Origin: Bacillota bacterium
GTDB lineage: Bacteria > Bacillota > Clostridia > Christensenellales > CAG-138
Direction of reading: 5' to 3'
DNA length: 25,686 bases
Assembly (NCBI GenBank): GCA_023409435.1
Contig: JAEYHP010000167.1
Location: 1 to 25,686 of the forward strand
The notes below the pieces were generated by a model. It was not told the DNA's origin and ran no database searches. It was given only the letters and a program-made list of their open reading frames with translations. Shown here one piece after another: positions 15,614-21,424 of this stretch. Position numbers and translations under genes: made by a program. The number at the start of each line of letters is the position of its first letter. The stretch's first letter is position 1.

Positions 15614-15644
15614 GCATTGCCAGGCTGGTCATATGAGCATTGCC
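15600..15644 (+). repeat. Two tandem copies of a 22-bp unit
   Basis: The unit starting GGCTGGTCATATGAGCATTG, and ending CC, occurs at 15600-15621 and 15623-15644, one base apart and identical. The first copy contains the stop codon TGA of the small membrane protein gene; the second is outside it. It looks like a recent slippage duplication. Confidence 0.85.
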
Positions 15645-15696
15645 TGGCGTAAAAAATGCGTTGCTGCACCTTGTGATGCCGGACAAACTAAAAAAC

Positions 15697-15889
15697 GAAG
15701 AACGTAATCTGTACGTATCTTCATAGGCGGGACGCTCCGCCGTCCCGCGAACGGAAGATAATCAGGAGCGTCCACTAAAATCCATCCGATCTGACGATAT
15801 GTGCGTCAGATCGGATACCTTCCGAGGTGGGCTGCTGCGTCAGTCCACCTCGGAAAACCTCGCAAAAGTGGCAGCGTCCACTTTTGCGA
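15697..15889. other. Array of five consecutive hairpins in an intergenic region
   Basis: Five inverted repeats follow one another with little space. They are GAAG/ACGTA with TACGT/CTTC (15697-15722, imperfect), GCGGGACG/CGTCCCGC (15727-15748), a perfect 13-bp stem (15784-15796 with 15804-15816), a perfect 11-bp stem (15820-15830 with 15845-15855) and a perfect 12-bp stem (15860-15871 with 15878-15889). Stem sequences differ from one another. AGCGTCCACT occurs twice (15767, 15873) and TGCGTCAG twice (15802, 15836). GGACGCTCC (15730-15738) can also pair with GGAGCGTCC (15765-15773), competing with the second hairpin. No open frame fits. It could be a structured RNA or a cluster of nested repeats; only the rpmB terminator beyond it has a proper T-run. 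Confidence 0.6.
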
Positions 15890-15893
15890 AAAT

Positions 15894-15919
15894 AAAAAAG
15901 ATGCATCGCTGCATCTTTT
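15894..15919 (-). terminator. Intrinsic terminator of rpmB
   Basis: A perfect 10-bp stem (15896-15905 with 15910-15919) is followed on the minus strand by Ts. It lies 20 bases after the rpmB stop codon. Confidence 0.8.
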
Positions 15920-15939
15920 CATGTGTGCGTTTTTATCTT

Positions 15940-16131
15940 TTATACGCTGCGGACAACCTTGCCAGAACGGAGGCAACGGGTGCAGACATCCATCTTACGC
16001 GGCGCGCCGCCAACCACTACATGCACCTGCTGCACATTGGGCGCCCACGCGCGCTTGGTCTTGCGGTTGGAGTGGCTGACAAGGTTGCCGGACATGGTGC
16101 CCTTTTTGCACACTTCGCAATACTTACCCAT
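15940..16131 (-). CDS. rpmB: Ribosomal protein L28 (bL28)
   Basis: A 63-residue large-subunit ribosomal protein. MGKYCEVCKKGTMSGNLVSH is the family N-terminus, followed by SNRKTKRAWAPNVQQV and the C-terminal DVCTRCLRSGKV. Two CxxC pairs (residues 5-8 and about 51-54) make it the zinc-binding form. AGGAGGTG lies 7 bases before the ATG, a very strong site as expected for a ribosomal protein. It is a single-gene transcript with its own promoter and terminator. Confidence 0.97.
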   Translation of the reverse strand: MGKYCEVCKKGTMSGNLVSHSNRKTKRAWAPNVQQVHVVVGGAPRKMDVCTRCLRSGKVVRSV

Positions 16132-16186
16132 TCTAAAACACCTCCTTGCCGTAAAGGACCGTAGCCGGTCGAAATCAAACAAACGT

Positions 16187-16215
16187 ATTCTACCATTTGA
16201 AGCATGGTTTTGCAA
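16187..16215 (-). promoter_or_regulatory. Promoter of rpmB
   Basis: On the minus strand TTGCAA (16210-16215) is exactly 17 bases from TAGAAT (16187-16192), a near-consensus sigma-A promoter. The leader is about 50 bases. Between it and the tetR promoter (16216-16312) I see nothing. Confidence 0.75.
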
Positions 16216-16312
16216 GAGGAAATTCTCTTGGACTGGGGGTAATACTGCGAGCTGCACAAAGACCGAGATTGCTGCGACGCCCATTACTCGTTATCAACAT
16301 CATGAAATTTCC

Positions 16313-16341
16313 TTGACGTCTGCCTTCTCTTATGCTAATTT
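16313..16341 (+). promoter_or_regulatory. Promoter of the tetR-hydrolase pair
   Basis: TTGACG (16313-16318) and TAATTT (16336-16341) are 17 bases apart. The -10 box is the first part of the palindrome at 16336-16357. Confidence 0.6.
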
Positions 16342-16357
16342 AATCGTGATTAAATTA
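16336..16357. promoter_or_regulatory. Perfect palindromic operator for the TetR regulator
   Basis: The 10-bp arms TAATTTAATC and GATTAAATTA flank GT. A TetR dimer bound here would cover the -10 box and transcription start, so the regulator should repress itself and the downstream hydrolase. Confidence 0.75.
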
Positions 16358-16432
16358 TGATTTAGAATACAAGTCTTGGCCAAGTCCTGGCCGCGGCTTG
16401 GAACAGAAAAATCAGCAATGGGGTAGGGGAAG

Positions 16433-17011
16433 ATGAAAGATTCAGGCGCGGACGCGAAAGAGAAAATTCTCAATACGGTGGTCGCATTGCTGTTGGAGCA
16501 TAAGGACGCCAGCAAAATCACCAACCGGCAAATCGCGGAGCTTGCCGGGGTGAACAGCGCTCTTATCAACTACTATTATCAGTCCAAGGAAAATCTCATG
16601 GACATAGCGGTGAATATATGCCTGAACAGCATCGCGGGCCGGATGTTCGAAACGGCGGACGCAAGCGTTCCCCCAAAAGAACGGCTCAGGGGTATGATTA
16701 AGATGATCTCTACATTCATGTTTGAAAACTATGAGCTTTCCTCCATCGCCGTTTTTTCGGAATTAAAATCCGGCAGCTTCTCCACCAGCCGCATCCTGCT
16801 GCCCATACTGAAGGAATTCTTTGGGGAGAACAAAAGCGAAGCGGCATTGAAGCTGATGGCGTTGCAGATCGTTTCGCCCATGCAGGTGATCTTCTTGAAC
16901 GCAAAGGCATATGCGGAATACCTGTACGAGGATGTTTTTGACGAGGCGACGCGCAACAGACTGCTGGACAGGATAATAGACAACGTCTTTCACGAAGCGG
17001 GAAATGCATAA
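16433..17011 (+). CDS. TetR/AcrR family regulator
   Basis: A 192-residue DNA-binding repressor. The N-terminal helix-turn-helix is KITNRQIAELAGVNSALINYYYQSKENLM (about 28-56), with the usual recognition helix ending in YYYxSKExL. The C-terminal two thirds are helical and would bind an effector and dimerise; their sequence does not point to a ligand. GGGGAAG precedes the ATG. A perfect palindrome over its promoter is the likely target. An alpha/beta hydrolase gene follows 81 bases later, probably in the same regulon. The gap holds an inverted repeat CGGGAAT/ATTCCCG (17041-17047 with 17061-17067). Confidence 0.9.
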   Translation: MKDSGADAKEKILNTVVALLLEHKDASKITNRQIAELAGVNSALINYYYQSKENLMDIAVNICLNSIAGRMFETADASVPPKERLRGMIKMISTFMFENYELSSIAVFSELKSGSFSTSRILLPILKEFFGENKSEAALKLMALQIVSPMQVIFLNAKAYAEYLYEDVFDEATRNRLLDRIIDNVFHEAGNA

Positions 17012-17092
17012 TCCGGCGGCGAAAACAGATTGTAATTTTGCGGGAATCAGGCTTGGCTTTATTCCCGATTGAAAAATCAGGAGGCCATTGAA

Positions 17093-18055
17093 ATGAAACC
17101 ATTAAAACTGCTAGTGTGCATTCTGCTGGGGGCGATTGCTCTGGGGCTTATTGTTCCCATTCCCTTTTATGCCCATGAGATGGTGCAAATCAGAGAGTCT
17201 CTTGCGGCAAACAGCAAAACCATGGAGTCTCCCTACGGCACCATCGAATATGTGGACATCGGCTCGGGAACCCCGGTGCTTGTTTCCCATGGCACAATGG
17301 GCGGCTATGACCTTGGCCTGCTGCAGGCGCAGGGCTTCACGGGGGAAGGGTACCGGTTCATCATTCCATCCCGGTTTGGGTATCTCCGGTCGTCTTTGCC
17401 TGCCGATCCCTCGTTTGAACTCCAGGCGGACTGTTATGCGTACCTGTTGGAGCAATTGGGCATAGACCGGGCGATCGTACAGGGCATGTCTGCCGGAGGG
17501 GTGCCTGCGCTGCAGTTTGCTATCCGCCATCCAGACAAATGTGAGGGATTGATTCTGATGTCCTCCATTGCGTATGCGCCGCCATCGGATTTTCAAGAAC
17601 AGGAGCTGCCTCTCCCCGATTCGGTGTACCGTGCGCTGCTGAAATCCGATTATCTATTCTGGATGCTGTTAAAGCTGGCGCCCGAGAGCCTGCAGGGCAT
17701 TTATGGCGTTTCCAAAGAGATGGTGGCGCTGAGCGATAAACGGGAGGTGGAGCTCTTGGAGAAGATGTCCAATGTGTTCCTGCCCGTATCGGAGCGGTAT
17801 GCGGGCTGGGAGGCGGACGGAGAGGATATTGACAGTTTGAAGGAATTACCTTTGGAAAATATCACGGCGCCCACCCTCATCATCAGCGCAAAGGACGATA
17901 CCATTGCCCCTTATGTGCTGAGCACATATACCGCGGAACGCATCCGCAATGCCCGGCTCGTGACCCTGGAAACCGGAGGGCATGTGCTCCTTGGGCATAT
18001 GCAGGAGGTCAAAGACATAAACGACACGTTTATTGAGGAGTGCGTTGCGCAGTAG
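17093..18055 (+). CDS. Membrane-anchored alpha/beta hydrolase
   Basis: A 320-residue protein with an N-terminal hydrophobic anchor (LKLLVCILLGAIALGLIVPIPFYA, residues 4-27). The alpha/beta hydrolase fold shows VLVSHGTMGGYDLG (oxyanion region), the nucleophile elbow GMSAGG with its Ser, an acid candidate in LIISAKDDTIAPY, and the His in TGGHVLLGH. Substrates of such enzymes cannot be read from sequence. ATG 17093 is chosen for AGGAGG 8 bases upstream. It probably shares the tetR promoter and may degrade or alter the regulator's ligand. Its frame stays open for 76 codons beyond the stop. Confidence 0.87.
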   Translation: MKPLKLLVCILLGAIALGLIVPIPFYAHEMVQIRESLAANSKTMESPYGTIEYVDIGSGTPVLVSHGTMGGYDLGLLQAQGFTGEGYRFIIPSRFGYLRSSLPADPSFELQADCYAYLLEQLGIDRAIVQGMSAGGVPALQFAIRHPDKCEGLILMSSIAYAPPSDFQEQELPLPDSVYRALLKSDYLFWMLLKLAPESLQGIYGVSKEMVALSDKREVELLEKMSNVFLPVSERYAGWEADGEDIDSLKELPLENITAPTLIISAKDDTIAPYVLSTYTAERIRNARLVTLETGGHVLLGHMQEVKDINDTFIEECVAQ

Positions 18056-18286
18056 ACCAATGGTCTATGGTATCCTGGAACGCTGGATTCAGGTAACGTT
18101 TCTTGGGTCTGCCGTATCCGGCTGATTGTGTTTGTCGATCCTCTTGTCCGGCTACCCATGCCCGTTCTGCTCATTTGTGGCGGCATTGCCGGAATAGCGC
18201 TGACTGCGGGCCCTATTCTGCTTGCGGCTTTCTTTAAAAGAAAAAGGAACTTTGAAAATTCGGGCAGGGGGAAATATCAGGCATAA
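18056..18286 (+). other. Unassigned open stretch after the hydrolase, possible gene remnant
   Basis: Immediately after the hydrolase TAG the same frame stays open to TAA 18284-18286. It encodes a membrane-like segment (PMPVLLICGGIAGIALTAGP and on, to LLAAFF) followed by a basic tail (KRKRNFENSGRGK). There is an ATG at 18158 but no ribosome site. It could be the C-terminal end of a lost membrane protein gene, or chance. The rest of 18287-18396 holds only the gpsA promoter region, with TATACT near 18346. Confidence 0.3.
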
Positions 18287-18396
18287 GCACGCAGCTACGA
18301 AAGAAGCGCTCATTACTCCATGCTGGCGCTCACTTAAAAATCTGCTATACTGTTCAGTAGCGTTTTAGTCGCAAAGGAAAAAGGAGAAAAGAGACT

Positions 18397-19353
18397 GTGC
18401 AGATCGGCGTAATCGGCTGCGGAAGATGGGGCTCCTTCATTGCCTGGTATTTGGACCGGATCGGTCATGACGTTTCGCTTTATGGCAGAAGCGATTCTTC
18501 GCGCATGCAGCAGTTTTTGCTTACCCGCGGCAACGGGCTTGTGACGCTTGAAAAAAGCGTTCGGCTCACGACCTCGCTTCCTGAGGCCGCAGAAGCGGAA
18601 ACGATCGTTATTTCCATAGGTTCTCAGGGGCTTCGCGCGCTGATGGAAGAGCTGAAGGCGTTGGGCCTTACCAATAAGACGTTTGTGCTCTGTATGAAGG
18701 GCCTTGAAATCGGCTCGGGCAAGCGTCTTACAGAAATCGTAACGGAATATATGGACCCCCATTGCCATGCGGCGGTTTGGCTCGGCCCCGGGCATGTGCA
18801 GGAGTTTTGCAATGGTACGCCCAACTGTATGGTGATCGACAGCGGGGAGGAGGCCGTCACTAAGGTACTGGTGGAGGCGTTCTCCAGCGAACTCATCCGG
18901 TTTTATTACGGGCAGGATCTAATAGGCAACGAAATCGGCGCCGCGGCAAAAAACGTCATAGGCATCGCGGCGGGAATATTGGACGGTTTGGGCCTATCCA
19001 CCCTCAAGGGCGCGTTGACCTCGCGCGGTACGCGGGAGGTCGGGCGGTTGATTGCAGCGATGGGTGGGAGCGAGCTTTCCGCCTACGGCCTCTGCCACCT
19101 GGGGGATTATGGCGCGACCGTATTTTCGCCCTATAGCCACAACCGCCGCTACGGCGAGATGTTTGTTACGGGGGAACCGTTCGAGGGCTTGGCCGAGGGC
19201 GTATATACTGTGCGCGCGCTGATGACGTTAAGCGAAAGGTACGGCGTGGAACTGCCCATTTGCGCGGCGGTGCACGCCGCGCTGTATGAAAGCGTGGATG
19301 TAAAGGATGCGCTGGAACGGCTGTTTACCCGCAGCCTGAAGCCCGAGTTTTGA
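18397..19353 (+). CDS. GpsA-like NAD(P)H-dependent glycerol-3-phosphate dehydrogenase
   Basis: This 318-residue protein would interconvert dihydroxyacetone phosphate and glycerol 3-phosphate for phospholipid synthesis. The Rossmann motif GVIGCGRWG is at 4-12, Lys101 lies in CMKGLE (the family's KG.E), and catalytic Lys185 lies in GNEIGAAAKNVIGIAAGILDGLG, all matching GpsA. NRRYGE and the C-terminal YGVELPI block also fit. Its divergence (CMKGLE for the usual ATKGIE, WLGPGHVQEF for the usual SGPSFA) makes it a distant relative, perhaps a second paralogue. The start is GTG with AAGGAG 10 bases upstream. It is a single gene converging on the PadR operon. Confidence 0.82.
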   Translation: MQIGVIGCGRWGSFIAWYLDRIGHDVSLYGRSDSSRMQQFLLTRGNGLVTLEKSVRLTTSLPEAAEAETIVISIGSQGLRALMEELKALGLTNKTFVLCMKGLEIGSGKRLTEIVTEYMDPHCHAAVWLGPGHVQEFCNGTPNCMVIDSGEEAVTKVLVEAFSSELIRFYYGQDLIGNEIGAAAKNVIGIAAGILDGLGLSTLKGALTSRGTREVGRLIAAMGGSELSAYGLCHLGDYGATVFSPYSHNRRYGEMFVTGEPFEGLAEGVYTVRALMTLSERYGVELPICAAVHAALYESVDVKDALERLFTRSLKPEF

Positions 19354-19357
19354 TGGG

Positions 19358-19570
19358 TTATTTTTCCTGCTCCGGCATTGCGGATATCCCGCATAACCCC
19401 ATTTGCCTGAACGTTTCGTCCCCTTTTTGCGTTACGGCATATACGGTGGATTTGCCTTCTTCCAACACGATCCATCCGTTTTGCAAATAGAGTTCAAGCA
19501 GCATGGCGCCCAGCCTGCCGCCCAGGTGATCGTAGCATTTTCGCCCGGTCAGCCGCTTTCCCTGCTTCAT
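19358..19570 (-). CDS. Stand-alone 70-residue version of the ArsR-family C-terminal domain
   Basis: The sequence GRKCYDHLGGRLGAMLLELYLQNGWI followed by YAVTQKGDETFRQMG closely matches the C-terminal segment of about 220-residue ArsR-type regulators, where (R/A)xCYDHLAGRLG...L follows the winged-helix domain. Here no helix-turn-helix precedes it: the protein starts at MKQGKRLTGRKCYDHL. Its ATG overlaps the stop of the padR gene (ATGA), implying coupled translation. It may partner with the PadR protein or modulate it, but that is inference. A remnant of a longer gene is less likely given the clean start and overlap. Confidence 0.7.
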   Translation of the reverse strand: MKQGKRLTGRKCYDHLGGRLGAMLLELYLQNGWIVLEEGKSTVYAVTQKGDETFRQMGLCGISAMPEQEK

Positions 19571-20127
19571 TCTTTTTCTCCCGCCCTTTCTATAATGTTC
19601 GGGCCGCGTGCGCGAAGCCCTTCAACAAAGAAATCCATCCAGCTAAGCAGCGCGTCATAAACCGCTACCTGCTGTTCCATAATGGAGCGGCCTACAAACG
19701 GAACATGCTGCCGCTGCGGCTGCATACCTGCGATGTATGCGCGCCCTGCTTCCATTCCGGCGCGGATATTTCCGGCCAGTTCCACAGCCTGCCTGCTTTC
19801 GAGCTTGTTCAGGTTCGCGATCACCGCGTTAAAGTCGAACAGCACATTGACTGCGGCATTCGCTTTTTCCTGCATCAGCTTCAAAAAATACTCCCTGCCC
19901 ATAGGCGTGATGGAATAGACCGCTTTTTCCGGCATTCTGCCTTCCCGTATGGATTCACTTGTAAGGCAGCCCTTTTCTTCCAGCTTCAGCACATTCTTAT
20001 AAATGGAAGGCGAACTGATTTTCACCCATTTGGAAAGGTTGCGATATTCCACCTGCTTCTGCATGTCGTAAGCGCTCTGCGGGTGTTCATATACAAGCCC
20101 CAATAATATGAGGTCTACTGCGGACAT
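19567..20127 (-). CDS. PadR family transcriptional regulator
   Basis: A 186-residue PadR protein. The winged helix is MSAVDLILLGLVYEHPQSAYDMQKQV...WVKISSPSIYKNVLKLEEKGCLTSES...AVYSITPMGREYF (about 1-80), with the PadR hallmark SPSIYKNVLKLEEKG. The C-terminal alpha-helical dimerisation domain (Vir_act_alpha_C type) occupies 90-175. GGAGG lies 10 bases before the ATG. It lies downstream of the CMD-like gene and upstream of the ArsR-tail gene, in one transcript. It is the obvious candidate to bind the inverted repeat at 20644-20660 and control its own operon. Confidence 0.92.
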   Translation of the reverse strand: MSAVDLILLGLVYEHPQSAYDMQKQVEYRNLSKWVKISSPSIYKNVLKLEEKGCLTSESIREGRMPEKAVYSITPMGREYFLKLMQEKANAAVNVLFDFNAVIANLNKLESRQAVELAGNIRAGMEAGRAYIAGMQPQRQHVPFVGRSIMEQQVAVYDALLSWMDFFVEGLRARGPNIIERAGEKE

Positions 20128-20169
20128 GATTATTGTTCCTCCAATGAAAGAGTGAATTCAGATTGGCGA

Positions 20170-20235
20170 GGATATTTTCCGCCAGGCACGGAAAAAAGCA
20201 CAGGATACCCTGTAGGTATTCCGAGCATTTTTGAC
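20170..20235 (-). repeat. Possible decayed relative of the 13485-13642 element
   Basis: Read on minus, this stretch begins CTCGGAATACCT, then has CAG, CCTGTG and CTTTT in the same order as 13552-13586 of the plus strand, around a similar GGAATACC/GGTATCC hairpin. The terminal repeats are not found. It lies between the CMD-like and padR genes. Similarity of so short a region could be chance. Confidence 0.35.
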
Positions 20236-20298
20236 ACAGTATCGCGGTAAATAGACCGGCGATGTTTCAAGATTTCGTTGGGGGAACAATCACACGCC

Positions 20299-20610
20299 TC
20301 AATTTTCGTCGTAGCTGGCAAGGGCGATTGGCAGCGCCTCGATCACCGCAAGCCCTACCGCGGGCAGCCCTACAAGAACGGCGCTTTTGATTTCCTCACG
20401 GGTCGCGCCCAGCTTTTTTGCGGAAATGACATGGAACGGCAGCCCGCCCACCATTCTCGCCGCGCAAAGCACAGAAATGTAGGCGAGCTCCGCTGTTTTT
20501 TGGTCCAGCGCGCTGGCCTCCGAAATTTTCGCCACCGCCTCCATATAGGCGGCTCCTACCGGGCCTGATTCCGTCATAAATACCTGAAACCCGTTGCTGA
20601 CATGTTGCAT
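20299..20610 (-). CDS. Carboxymuconolactone decarboxylase/AhpD-like protein lacking the CxxC
   Basis: A 103-residue, all-helical protein of the CMD family: DQKTAELAYISVLCAARMVGGLPFHVISAKKLGATREEIKSAVLVG (about 36-81) is the core. His60 and the GATREEI turn are conserved. Where AhpD-type peroxidase partners have CxxCxxxH, positions -7 and -4 from His60 are Met and Gly, so thiol-disulfide chemistry is not expected. Cys49 is the only nearby cysteine. Function is unknown; members often sit beside regulators. AGGAG lies upstream of ATG 20610. It is the first gene of the PadR operon, behind a near-consensus promoter. Confidence 0.85.
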   Translation of the reverse strand: MQHVSNGFQVFMTESGPVGAAYMEAVAKISEASALDQKTAELAYISVLCAARMVGGLPFHVISAKKLGATREEIKSAVLVGLPAVGLAVIEALPIALASYDEN

Positions 20611-20639
20611 GGAAATAGACTCCTTTTCTAATTTGTTTT

Positions 20640-20668
20640 ATTATACTATACTTTATAGTAGTGGTCAA
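20640..20668 (-). promoter_or_regulatory. Promoter of the CMD/PadR/ArsR-tail operon
   Basis: On the minus strand TTGACC (20663-20668) is 17 bases from a perfect TATAAT (20640-20645). Transcription would start near 20633, about 23 bases before the first ATG. Confidence 0.8.
20644..20660. promoter_or_regulatory. Candidate PadR operator
   Basis: TACTATA (20644-20650) and TATAGTA (20654-20660) form a perfect inverted repeat around CTT, filling the spacer and overlapping the -10 box. Regulator binding here would block RNA polymerase. Confidence 0.65.
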
Positions 20669-20725
20669 TATAATGAAAAATGCTTTCAGATTTTTTATAG
20701 AGCTGAGATCGCATGAATAACCCGC

Positions 20726-20746
20726 CGATAGTCCACGGGACTATCG
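20726..20746. repeat. Perfect 9-bp hairpin without T-run
   Basis: CGATAGTCC (20726-20734) pairs with GGACTATCG (20738-20746) around ACG. It lies between the PadR operon promoter and the terminator of the repeat-protein gene. Role unknown. Confidence 0.5.
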
Positions 20747-20753
20747 ATGGCCT

Positions 20754-20778
20754 AAAAAAAGCCCGCCACAAGGCGGGC
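20754..20778 (-). terminator. Intrinsic terminator of the glutamine-repeat protein gene
   Basis: A 7-bp GC stem (GCCCGCC 20761-20767 with GGCGGGC 20772-20778) is followed on the minus strand by seven Ts (20754-20760). It lies 20 bases after the stop codon. Confidence 0.88.
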
Positions 20779-20797
20779 GGGTCAAAAGAAAAACGAA

Positions 20798-21112
20798 TTA
20801 TCGGGCGGACATCATCTGGTCAATATAGGAACGCAGTGTAGTGCCATCTACCGTGCCAAGCAAAGCGCCCAATGCCACGAGAACGGCAACGGCAACGCTG
20901 ACATTATCAATGTGGATGTCGGTATGGTTGTTTCCATTGCCGATATCTCGCAAAATTGTTCTCAGGCGCTGGTCTTGGTCCTGATCCTGATCCTGATCCT
21001 GGTACTGGCGCTGGCGCTGGGCCTGGGTCTGGGCCTGTGCCTGGATCTGATTGTCTTCAAAAATGAAGTCATTTTCGGGGCGCCGGCGGCAGCAACAACG
21101 ATTAAAAGACAT
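20798..21112 (-). CDS. Glutamine dipeptide-repeat protein of unknown function
   Basis: A 104-residue protein in three parts. Residues 1-12 hold a Cys/Arg cluster (NRCCCRRR). Residues about 23-49 are a run of QX dipeptides (IQAQAQTQAQ, then RQRQYQDQDQDQDQDQR). The last 50 residues are compact and hydrophobic (NVSVAVAVLVALGALLGTVDG, then LRSYIDQMM). The composition (Gln-rich repeat, Cys cluster, single-gene unit) recalls spore coat or exosporium proteins, but I recognise no family. AGGAGGAG sits about 8 bases before the ATG and a strong terminator follows, so expression is likely. Confidence 0.8.
   Translation of the reverse strand: MSFNRCCCRRRPENDFIFEDNQIQAQAQTQAQRQRQYQDQDQDQDQDQRLRTILRDIGNGNNHTDIHIDNVSVAVAVLVALGALLGTVDGTTLRSYIDQMMSAR
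20966..21049 (-). repeat. Hexanucleotide tandem repeat coding for QX dipeptides
   Basis: Fourteen six-base units of the form CAGnnn (one CAAnnn) on the minus strand encode Gln followed by A, T, R, Y, D or I. CAGGAT occurs three times in a row with CAGGAC beside it. The exact copies make this a candidate for length variation between strains. Confidence 0.85.
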
Positions 21113-21424
21113 TAGCTCTCCTCCTCTCTGGGTTGATTAGTATATAATATTAAGGACCTTTTCAGAATGTGACAGCTACAAAGCCGCTATATATAAAATC
21201 ATAAGTGCGTGAAACCGGCGTACTTTCATCATGTTACATCCCGGTATTTCTTTTGTGTTACTTTACATATATTGTACGGCTTCCTGTTGCAGCTGCATAT
21301 AAGGCCTGCGTTTTTCCCCTGTTTTAAAAAAAAGATCCTGCCGTATGATGCGCCGCTCCGCTCCATATACATGAATAGTCGCCCGTCGGTTTCGGGCGGC
21401 GTGCAGGAGGGGGGACGGCCGACG
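21113..21424. other. Divergent intergenic region
   Basis: This region lies between the glutamine-repeat gene (minus) and the flippase gene (plus). It is AT-rich near 21140-21200 (TATATAATATTAA; TATATATAAAAT), fitting promoters. GGTATTTC with CATATATT 15 bases further on (about 21240-21275) loosely resembles a sigma-E sporulation promoter for the flippase. No RNA gene is seen. The flippase frame stays open upstream to 21209 without a ribosome site. Confidence 0.35.

Noticed and set aside
15697..15889. CRISPR array or integron attC array
   Set aside because: The hairpin stems are not copies of one repeat, spacing is irregular, there are no cas or integrase genes, and no conserved attC core sites are seen.
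20130..20321. 63-codon open frame on the minus strand
   Set aside because: It overlaps the end of the CMD-like gene out of frame, has no ribosome site, and its end is made of the padR ribosome site itself.
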